Part shown: piece after piece, positions 10,257 through 19,705 of the stretch
Numbering within the stretch: position 1 is the first letter of the stretch
Layout: every line of letters starts with the position of its first letter
Made by a program: the position numbers and the translations under genes
Notes under the pieces: model-generated
What the model was told of the DNA's origin: nothing
Database searches by the model: none
The model's input: only the letters and a program-made list of their open reading frames with translations
Assembly (NCBI GenBank): GCA_030998015.1
Contig: JARWMV010000035.1
Span: 62,001 to 126,000, forward strand
Length of the DNA stretch: 64,000 nt
Origin: Ceratorhiza oryzae-sativae
Taxonomy: Eukaryota > Basidiomycota > Agaricomycetes > Cantharellales > Ceratobasidiaceae
Direction of reading: 5' to 3'

Positions 10257-10594
10257 AGAATCGATTTACAAAAGGAATGTATGAGTGTGAGCAAGCACGA
10301 TGAGGTACGAGGGGCTCGTTGAGCTCTTATTTATGCCCTACGAATACACGTGAGTCATATCCTCTGCTGCTGCGCATACATGAGGCATTCACACTTGACA
10401 TCGATTACTGACTCGTACAAATTCTAGATCATTCGAGTATGTACATGAATATTCTATAGAACTGGTCCCCGTTTAGCTGCCATGAAGAGGCACTTGAGGT
10501 CAATACCCGAACCCAGAATAATGCTCCGAAGTTTTTGGGTGAAGAAAATTATCAAGCAACGAAACCTCACTATTGAGGGGAATTTCGCAGAGAG

Positions 10595-11376
10595 CTAAGG
10601 GCACAATGCACTCCTGTGGCATAAATAAATTGGTAGTATCCAAGGTCTCGTATGATCCGTAACATCGATTTTGAAATGAAGCTCATAGACACCCGGCCAG
10701 AGTGCCTCAAGGAGCCGGAATATTATCAAGGGGTTTACCCATCTCAAGGAAAGATATCGTAAATCAGGAAGATAGATTTTGGATAGAGCTACGTCGGATC
10801 TTCCCTCGATAGCCATTTAGCAGAGTTCTAATATCCGCAGGCCAGGGCTCTGTTCGATAGGAGCTTAGTCAACTAACTCAAGTGGAGGGCTCGGCTGGAG
10901 TCAAGGCCACGTAGTTGTAATGCGACCAAACCACCCAAAAATTGATTGCCCCAGCACGTTAGGTCGTAAGAACCGAGTAGGCCTTGAGTGTACAGAAATG
11001 TCAAGCCGGGCGTTTCGCTCCTGACACATATATTAAACACGGCTCAGGCAAGATCCATGTTTGTAGAGCGTGAGACATAGAGGGACGCGATTCGAGCGGT
11101 ACGAGAGAGCGGAGAAGCTACTGCTAGTACTGGTGATTTGTAACCAGGGTGTCCACTAGCTAATGTCATCATGATGTCGATGTGTGTCCACGAGGACTTG
11201 GCGTTGGTTGCAACCTGCCGCCAAATAGAGCACACCCCTGCAACCGCTACCAGAGGGTTATTGGGCAAAGATTCGCGAATATCACATGCGCGAAACACAA
11301 CATACTCAAATACATGAGACAGAATTCCCAGAGACAGTCGCGCAGCTGCTACAAGGCGGCAGGCTTGATCAATCAA
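10595..11376 (-). pseudogene. F-box/LRR-like protein relic
   Basis: The minus-strand frame 11044-11376 carries an F-box-like helix pair, RLSLGILSHVFEYVVF, and the downstream block VCSIWRQVATNAKSSWTHIDI, typical of agaricomycete F-box-like proteins. Homologous leucine-rich sequence continues in another frame (about 10850-11040, including GGLVALQLRGLDSSRALHLS) with two in-frame stops. A third frame, 10595-10816, holds LPDLRYLSL. Gene order along the protein is preserved but the frame is broken at least twice, so this is a decayed copy. Intact relatives recruit substrates to SCF ubiquitin ligases; no function is expected here. Confidence 0.6.
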
Positions 11377-11399
11377 TCATCCAGGAGTACCCATAGGCG

Positions 11400-12472
11400 G
11401 GGCGTGTTGTTCAAGAGAAGAACGTGTTTATGTCTCTGCGTTGAGGGCTTTCATATCACAAAATCCCGGAATTAATGTAGCAAATATTGAGTGATGTGAT
11501 ATTGTGGCAGCCCTGTCGGGGCTCTAGAGGGCTAGGGCTCTGGAAGAAACTGTTCACAATCAGGTGATGCACGTGTCTGTCCCATACATAATGTTCGAGA
11601 CCCTTTTCCTACTTTCTGACAAGAGAACCACCAGGTAACCGCCGACAGATTCTCCCAGAGCCCTATGCATAGGTTACGCTTTTACGAGTGGGCTCGGCTG
11701 CGTGGCTCCACAGTACTTCAAAAGAAATGCAAATTTTGTAGGAAAAAATTTGCGTGGCCTGGGCCAGTCAACTGAGAATGACTCTCTTGTGGAATATTTC
11801 TGACGGCAGTTCGTGTTCAGCAAGCTCGACAACAGGGGTCTGTCAACCTATGGATGAGGAGAGCCTTAGCACTGCCATCCACCTACGGGGGAGCTGCTTT
11901 AATCAATCCGAGCTTTTAGAGTGCTGCCGAGCATGCTCAAAATGGGCCAACTGGTCGACACAAAGCACGAATTCTCTGATGCGACTTCATGAACTGCTAT
12001 CCCCCATAGTGACTGCTTATAGCCGAGCGCTCGGATAGCAACGGCAATACTCAGTAACTGCTTAGGTATTCTCTGTGCTATTTCGATATTGCTAGAAACA
12101 GTTTTATCTTCCGGCGATGAGTCTTCCGGCTCGTTGATCAGTAATCACCGTTCAATCTCTTGTATATGCGCTGAGTTTCACCCAGTAAGCTAGGAAAAGC
12201 ATGCTGGTTTTTAAAAATAACGAGCTTAGAGCTAATTTCGTATTTTCTTTATAGTTTTGATGTCCACATGCTTGGCACAACTCTCAAACCGATCAAGATC
12301 GGGGCGCTTGTTGCGGCAATGATAGACAAGTTACTTATGGTAGAGGGCAAGCGTTGGTATTCGGCCACATCTGCGGCCTAAAATTTTCCATCATTGGCTG
12401 ATCGTCTGTCAAACCGCCAGACGTGTATTCGGGGTGAACGCAAAATTTATGTTGAAACCAACGTAACTTGGA
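11400..12472. other. No recognisable gene
   Basis: Short open frames on both strands show no conserved motif, splice pattern or repeat that I recognise. The start of the interval may contain the lost N-terminal part of the F-box relic. Confidence 0.5.
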
Positions 12473-12625
12473 GGCTCGGCCAAAACCCGAATATCTAGTT
12501 CGCGTGGACTTGCTCCACATGGGTAACGATGCTTTTGAGCGCTCACAAGATCATCTAATAAGCGCGAAATCATCGTTACCCATGTGGAGCTAGTCCACGC
12601 GAACTGGATATCCGGGGTTTGGCTC
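12473..12625. repeat. Long imperfect hairpin (MITE/foldback-like)
   Basis: The left arm (12473-12531) and right arm (12571-12625) are inverted copies. The core CGCGTGGAC(T/A) followed by GCTCCACATGGGTAACGATG matches almost base for base. Pairing continues inward past 12532 (TTTTGAGCGCT against AGCGCGAAAT), leaving a loop of about 15 nt. Outer ends read GGCTCGGCCAAAACCCG and CGGGGTTTGGCTC. There is no coding potential. A non-autonomous foldback element or MITE is plausible, but no target duplication could be fixed. Confidence 0.65.
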
Positions 12626-12960
12626 AGAGGACCTGATACAGCGTCGATTCCAGGCTCTATTCCAGAGACAATTAATTGAACAATGTGTTTTGTCGATTTA
12701 TCTTCATCCAGCCATGGGTATGTACCTCAAATACAACGGCTAATGTTTGCCGGCGTTTGACTGTGATCCAAGATTGAAGACGCCCATTCGGGTTTTCACA
12801 TGTGGAGATCGCTCGGCAATTTACAACACACGTACAGAAACAAGACACGCATAGATTTCAGCAAAAGCAATGACCAATCACCCACAAACTCGCATAACGA
12901 TCGTACAAGAGAGCGTGAAACCATGATTCTGATGAGTTCAGGGTGCCATTTCGAACAGTA
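12626..12960. other. 3' flank of the NLR-like gene, nothing recognised
   Basis: AT-rich sequence between the hairpin and the NLR-like stop codon; no gene or repeat is seen. Confidence 0.4.
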
Positions 12961-15900
12961 TCATCCCAAGCTCATTTCAACACGAGTGATTTCCACTTCC
13001 ACCGCCGCTAACTCAGCTCGCCTTTGTTCTCCGAATGCTTGATAGGTTTTGGCTAACGACTTCAATGCATCAAGGGTCTCACAATGGCATTCCCCAAACT
13101 TGACCTTGTTTGCAGCAACGGTCTCAAGCAGCAGCAACTCGGCATTGTCCCACTTTTCTCGACTTTGGTAGGTTTGTGCAAGATTATACATGCTGGTGAG
13201 TGTATTTGGGTGGCGGTTGCCCAGCTCCTGTTTCGAGATATCTAGCGCTTCAACTTGCAGCACTTCTGCCTTGTCCCATCGACCTTGTTGCCAGTAGGTC
13301 AATGCAAGGTTGTTCATGCTGGTGAGTGTATCTGGGTGGCGGTTGCCGAGCTCCTGTTTCGAGATATCTAGCGCTTCAACTTGCAGCACTTCTGCCTTGT
13401 CCCATCGACCTTGTTGCCAGTAGGTCGATGCAAGGTTGTTCATGCTGGTGAGTGTATCTGGGTGGCGGTTGCCGAGCTCCTGTCTGCGAGATATCTAGTG
13501 CTTCAACTTGCAGCACTTCTGCCTTGTCCCATCGACCTTGTTGCCAGTAGGTCAATGCAAGGTTGTTCATGCTGGTGAGTGTATCTGGGTGGCGGTTGCC
13601 GAGCTCCTGTTTCGATATCTAGCGCTTCAACTTCCAGCACTTCTGCCTTGTCCCATCGACCTTGTTGCCAGTAGGTCGATGCAAGGCTTTCATTCTGGTG
13701 AGTGTATCTGGGTGGCGGTTGCCGAGCTCCTGTTTCGAGATATCTAGCGCTTCAACTTGCAGCACTTCTGCCTTGTCCCATCGACCTTGTTGCGAGTAGG
13801 TCAATGCAAGGTTGTTCATGCTGGTGAGTGTATTTGGGTGGCGGTTGCCGAGCTCCTGTTCGAGATATCTAGTGCTTCAACTTGCAGCACTTCTGCCTTG
13901 TCCCATCGACCTTGTTGCCAGTAGGTCGATGCAAGGTGTTCATGCTGGTGAGTGTATTGGGTGGCGGTTGCCGAGCTCCTGTTTCGAGATATCTAGCTTC
14001 AACTTGCAGCACTTCTGCCTTGTCCCATCGACCTTGTTGCGAGTAGGTCAATGCAAGGTTGTTCATGCTGATGAGTGTATCTGGGTGGCGGTTGCCGAGC
14101 TCCCGTTTCGAGATATCTAGCGCTTCAACTTCCAGCACTTCTGCCTTGTCCCATCGACCTTGTCTTCGGTAGGTCGATGCAAGGTTGCTCATGCTGGTGA
14201 GTGTATCTGGGTGGCGGTTGCCGAGCTCCTGTTTCGAGATATCTAGCGCTTCAACTTGCAGCACTTCTGCCTTGTCCCATCGACCTTGTTGCCAGTAGGT
14301 CGATGCAAGGTTGCTCATGCTGGTGAGTGTATCTGGGTGGCGGTTGCCGAGCTCCTGTCTGCATATATCTAGCACTTCAACTTCCAGCACTTCTGCCTTG
14401 TCCCATCGACCTTGTTGCCAGTAGGTCGATGCAAGGTTGTTCATGCTGGTGAGTGTATTTGGGTGGCGGTTGCCGAGCTCCTGTTTCGATATCTAGCGCT
14501 TCAACTTCCAGCACTTCTGCCTTGTCCCATCGACCTTGTTGCGAGTAGGTCGATGCAAGGTTGTTCATGCTGGTGAGTGTATTTGGGTGGCGGTTGCCGA
14601 GCTCCTGTGCGATATCTAGCACTTCAACTTCCAGCACTTCTGCCTTGTCCCATCGACCTTGTTGCCAGTAGGTCGATGCAAGGTTGTTCATGCTGGTGAG
14701 TGTATTTGGGTGGCGGTTGCCGAGCTCCTGTCTGCGTATATCTAGCACTTCAACTTGCAGCACTTCTGCCTTGTCCCATCGACCTTGTTGCCAGTAGGTC
14801 GATGCAAGGTTGCTCATGCTGGTGAGTGTAGATGGGTGGTGTAATCCCAGCTCTTGCTTTCTCGAACTGAGTACCTGTTCGTGCAGTGGTTTGGAATTTT
14901 TCCACAAGCCATTCTCGTCAAGTACCCGAGCAAAGTATGCTGCATCGTTCGCGTCGACTGTATCTGCACGTCCGGTAAGGATATTGACATGTGCAACTAG
15001 TCCCCGCCGATACGATATGGCTTTTACGTCGTTAGAGGAGCCGATTGATAGAGCTAAGAGGTGCGATGCATGCCTTTGGCCATTATGTTGCAGACGCTGT
15101 GCCATCCCACGAGACCAGTCTTGTACAAGCACATGAAGACTATATGCATCGTTCAATCGATCATAATCAATAAGTGAGTACGAACGCAGCTCCTCGATGG
15201 GTTTCGAAAACTCGGCCGAGTCCCAGCGCTGGTTAGAGTCGAGGAATAGTCGCAAGTAGTTTTTCACGCACGCCCAAGCTGTTTCGTCCTCCGCGCCAAA
15301 GTCTATCTCGGGGTTATATTCTAGGTAGCCTGCGGCACGCTCAAAGATTTCCTCCTTGATCATACTGTGATGTAGATAGCTAAGAAGCCACAGCAACTGT
15401 TGCGTTCTTGCCGACAGGCGCTCATAGCTCATAACCCATGTCGTATACACCGTCTTTGTGTATTGCTCGGCGTTCCCTGCCCATTGACTGTAGGCCTCTA
15501 GTGCGCTCTGAGTATGCTCATGACACTGCTTCCTGTATTTTGCTATGCTTGTTCCTGTGCACCATATATATGCGCCGGAATGCACGATGGCAAGTGCGAG
15601 ACGCCCCAGATCCTAACGGCGTATGTCAACGAAGTTGGATAGCCTGAGATGAGTGCCCTTACCTCCACCAGTAAGGCTGCTTCTTCCTTTTCTTCCGCTG
15701 CAAGAGCTCCTATTTCTAGCCGGGCCTTCTTCAGGAGCAGATCTACGGCGTCGTCCGTTTCCATTCTACTGACATGACAGTCTGCACCTGGCCCTTGTCC
15801 GAGTTGGCCGACCGCACGAAGGCGGGTGGTAATCATTACGCTCCCATGTGTTCCCCGGGGAATGAAGTCTCGCAAAACCATGGATGGGTCGTCTGCGTTG

Positions 15901-17440
15901 TCGAATACGAGCAGCCACGGTTCACGTGACGTCCCCAACCATCGTACAGCATCCTCCCATGTGTCCCCAATGCTCTTGATCGATGCAAAGCTCCCCAGAG
16001 CGCTCTCCGCCGTATCCCTCGAGGTCGCATCAACGTAAACGATATCCACCCATTGGTCCAGCGTTCGTTCGATCGCTTTAAGCGCTATCTGTGTCTTCCC
16101 AGTACCGCCTAGTCCATGTATTACGCACACGCGTCGTTCGTGTCCTCCTGAGATACAGTCTATAACCTGTGAAACCTTCTGCTCGTATCCTGTGAATAAC
16201 GCGGACGGAGCAGGGCACTGCACGTAACCCGTCGCCTGCTGCTTCGAGATCTTTTGTACCTTTCCACCTAGGCCGCCTGGATCAGCACCAAGGGACGAAC
16301 CATTACGCTGTATCTCCTACCAATATACTTCGCTTCAATTGTAGCGGTCCGCTTCACCATCGCTTGACTAGCCGCTTGCAGCTGGCTCTGTACACCAGTC
16401 TTATGTAGGTAGCTTCGTGTATGCCCTACGACTTCGTCCATCCGTTGCCACTGGCTCGTCCGTACGCTTTGCATCCCCTGATCGACGCTGAACCGCCAGT
16501 ACACATTCGTGCCATCCTCGAACTGGGCAGCCATCTCCTGTGCTACTCGCTCGCAGTCTGTCGCCACATCCCTCATCGCTACAAGCAAGTTGGTCGGCAT
16601 CACCCGCTGCATTATGTTTGGCTTAGGAATTTGTATCGTGCGTGCATGGCCGGCACCGATACATATGATAGACGAGACATGGCGACTAGGATATAGCACG
16701 CCAACCTCGGCGAGCACATGTCGGGTGGGATTGCTACAGCCGACGTCACCGCCAATCAACGACTCGCCGACGACACCGTCGTGGATGGCGAAGCTCTTGA
16801 ACAATTCGGGGTGCGCCATTGACGCTCGGATGGCTTGCCAGATCGGACAATCCGGCATCGGATTTTTCGTGCCCTTGTAGGACCTGATGATGCGAGGGAT
16901 GCTTGCATCCAAGGTATGCTCTGACATTGCGAACACCATTCTAGCAAAATGCGCGTCAGTCAGGGCCTGGTTTCACTTCGATCCGCTGACGTACACTTTA
17001 CACTTCTTTTCGCCAATCATATGCGTGTTTTCGTCTCCCGTCACGGCGCGTACGATTTGCTTCAGTTCTCCCTCGAGCTTGCTCGCCTTGTACGCTCCGG
17101 ACGCGCTCTTGCTGATTATCTTTGGATCGGAGAACACTTTTTGGATCAACCTTGTGTACGCGAGTATAGTGGAATCCACGTCCATGCCCAGCAGTCCGAG
17201 CATGCAGGCGATGAGTCTGTATTCATATTGGGTTCCATAATTAACATCACTAGTCATATGATTTCACTCACGCGCCAGTCCCAGTGCCAGCCATCAGCTC
17301 GCACCATTCCTCAATATTCACATTTCCGCCGCTGCTTTCATTTTCTCTATGAGCGCTCTAAACAAAAGGAGCGAAGAGAGTCCGCCGGCAACACCTCCCT
17401 CTAGAGTATAGTTCTAAGCGCCGGGCCATAACCCCAAAGC
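12961..17440 (-). CDS. NLR-like receptor: patatin-like domain, NB-ARC, TPR array (frame-damaged)
   Basis: A STAND-class intracellular receptor architecture. The N-terminal patatin-like domain runs over exons about 17272-17440, 16995-17216 and 16321-16940. The NB-ARC NTPase (15663-16276) carries Walker A GLGGTGKTQIA, Walker B LLVFDNADD and the sensor SVMITTR. A helical linker is followed by about 14 TPR units of 42 aa, ending EITRVEMSLG at 12961. Introns inferred from GT-AG and frame: 15613-15662, 16277-16320, 16941-16994, 17217-17271. The patatin nucleophile elbow reads GTGTG instead of GTSTG, and the D-G-G motif reads GGDVGCSNP, so lipase activity is doubtful. Frame breaks occur near 17330 and at several points in the TPR array. 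Fungal relatives act in self/non-self recognition and programmed cell death; that role here is inference. The true start is uncertain. Confidence 0.75.
13150..14880 (-). repeat. About 14 near-identical 126-bp TPR-coding repeats
   Basis: Tandem units of nominal 126 bp (42 aa; consensus includes NNLASTYWQQGRWDKAEVL and ALDISKQELGNRHPDTLTS) recur with junctions near 13190, 13318, 13441, 13567, 13690, 13816, 13937, 14065, 14189, 14315, 14440, 14566, 14690 and 14815. Neighbouring units differ by only a few bases. Small indels in the DISKQELG segment (for example near 13485, 13612, 13858 and 14487) and near 13685, 13934 and 13952 shift the frame. The first and last units are more diverged, the usual picture of recent internal expansion. 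Confidence 0.9.
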
Positions 17441-17759
17441 CTGAATGGAACACACCGAAGATGACTATATTCAGTCCCGACTCGCATCGCCGTCCGTGTT
17501 TACACTTTCCATCGATTTACAGTCACAGTATTGATTCAGGTTCGCGAGAATAGTCGAGCGAGTTCAAAGGTGGATTAGGGTTGAAGCTGAGTTGAATGAG
17601 CGCCATGGCGGTGTGGTTACGTGTACCTCGTCTGAGGCTATACAGTTCCACCAGCCCCACCACGAGCCCGATGGATTCACGTCCGAATCGCCGATTGTGA
17701 TGGATTCACTCATCCTTCGCCGGCGTTTTAGATTTATAATACTATTGTGTATTCACTAC

Positions 17760-18352
17760 GCCCATAGCATATAGCTTTGGCACCACAGGAGCAGTTGTCT
17801 CAACCTTTTCCTTGAACTTTGAAAATATCTCAATAGACTGCTCCAGCGCAGAGATCTCCGTGTCCAGAGTCGCAAGCTGAAAGCCCATATCAACAAGATT
17901 CTGCCTGGTTCAAAACAAATTTCCTAGCGCAACTGCGACACAAAGCTCTTCGTTGCAGTGTCTTGGTTCTGGTGAAGGCACGCCCGCAAAGTAGCATTGT
18001 AGGCTGTTTGTTCGGACCAAGTCGTATACAACAGCGAATATTTTAGTCAAATGAGCAGAGTATCTGTTTACGCCATCCCACTTATTCTACACACCTTAAT
18101 CATCCGTTGGTCGAAACCGTCCTGGTCGACGCAGATCAAGCCCAGGATCCTTTCATAGTGGGTAACTATCCGCTCGCTCGGATATCGATTTGCCAACTGC
18201 TCGCTCCTAGCGTCTGATTGGACTAAACAATGGCCAGATCTCATCCCAGCTGGCTCGGAACGGCGTTCAAGAAATACACTCGTCTGCCCGATATTCAATT
18301 CGCGATGATATCGAACCGAATCCTGGCTCAAACAATCTGCTGGCCTCGGCAC
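17760..18352 (-). pseudogene. Unrecognised coding remnant upstream of the NLR-like gene
   Basis: The minus-strand frame 18068-18352 ends with LANRYPSERIVTHYERILG and LICVDQDGFDQRMIK, followed by a possible donor site. Further down, about 17920-18020 reads AYNATLRACLHQNQDTATK and about 17770-17890 reads DMGFQLATLDTEISALEQS, both with protein-like composition but separated by stops. The second piece looks like a coiled coil. I do not recognise the family. It may be a broken upstream exon set of a neighbouring gene or an independent decayed gene. Confidence 0.35.
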
Positions 18353-19705
18353 AGTATTCGACGCATAAGGGAACTTGTTTTCGGAAGAGGTATTGCTGTG
18401 GTCGCTCGCAAGTCAGATATCAAGCCAATTCGTAGCTATCGTTGTGACGTTCTGAGCTTCCACCCAAAGGGGAGTCGAGAAGTTCCTGAGTGAGTTGTCA
18501 TCCTCCGACGAACGTCTCGGTGTCAGGATTTTGGTTTTGGTTTTAGTTTTCGTCCTGAAGGGTCATAACCATAAGAGATAGACAGCTCACGGATAAGAGA
18601 AACCTGCTCTAGAACTATCCTGTATTTGATGCTGGCAACACGGTACAATTCGAAAACAAAGGGACGAACGGTCGGCTGCGGCTGAGAATCGTTGGGGATA
18701 GAATTGAGGTATGGAGCGATTGGTGGCCTCTCTCCTTGTGCTGCGGCTCGCTTTGGGGTATGATAATACGCCCTAGGCTGAAGATGAAAGATCCCAGATT
18801 GCCTGATTTGGTATGTATGGACTTGCGTGATCTTCCATCTTGCGGCTTTGCAGGCGACTGCGCTTTGTTTGGAAACGCCTTTATTGCAATAAGATTAGGT
18901 TGATAGAATGTTCTGCCGTTTTGATCGATGTATGCCAAGGGCTGCGGATTCCGGACCAAGTGTTGCTAGAACCACTCCAGGTGGGTGTGATAGCGACACG
19001 CAGGACGCCAGACACACACACGGTTGTCCGGAGCGAAAAGTGTGGCCAAATTGGGAATGGATCCGATGTGGGCGGGGGGTGACAGACCGAGACTGAGGCC
19101 CGAAGCGAGACGCGCGAACGAGGACAGCACGGGCTGGATCCAGGCACGTCCGGGGGGGAATGCGGCAGTAATGCGGGTCGGATTCTGGCGCCGAGTGAGC
19201 ATCGTCCGGATCGGTCAGCCGGATCACCAGGCGCCGAGGAGCGCGCGGCTTTTCACCGCAGGCCACGACGACGCGACGTTCCCCTGCCCCTCGCTGCGCA
19301 CGCCCCCCTCACCCCCCCCCCCGCCAGGAATCCCGTCCGGATAGCGACACCCGGGCGCTCAGGGTCCAGCCGACCGAACCCAAGGCGGAAGCAACGAGTT
19401 CCGGACAGCGACGAGCAGGTCTCTCTCTCAACCACAACACCCACCGCACATTTCCCGTCGCTGTTTCGCTAATTATTTTCATCACCGCCTTCACCGCCTG
19501 GCGCGACATAAAATACCTCATCCGGCCACCTAACCGCGACGTCGGGCTGTCCGGAATCCCACACTAGCCTCCCATCTCAGTCTCGGTCATCACGCGTCAT
19601 ATTCCTCCCGCTCGTCCACCCCGTATATAGACACCATGGAGAGCCTCACCGCCCCCCTCTGCCGCCCTATCGGCTATTTTCCCCCGCTCGCCCTTTTCTG
19701 CCCGA
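18353..19705. other. Intergenic, upstream of the copper ATPase
   Basis: The overlapping frames here look like shadows in GC-rich DNA. A run of about 14 C residues lies near 19311-19322, and the last 300 bases are CT-rich, as is common in front of highly expressed fungal genes. No conserved protein motif is seen. Confidence 0.4.

Noticed and set aside
13376..14120. Plus-strand ORFs of repeated sequence MQHFCLVPSTLLPVG
   Set aside because: They are antisense translations of the TPR repeats.
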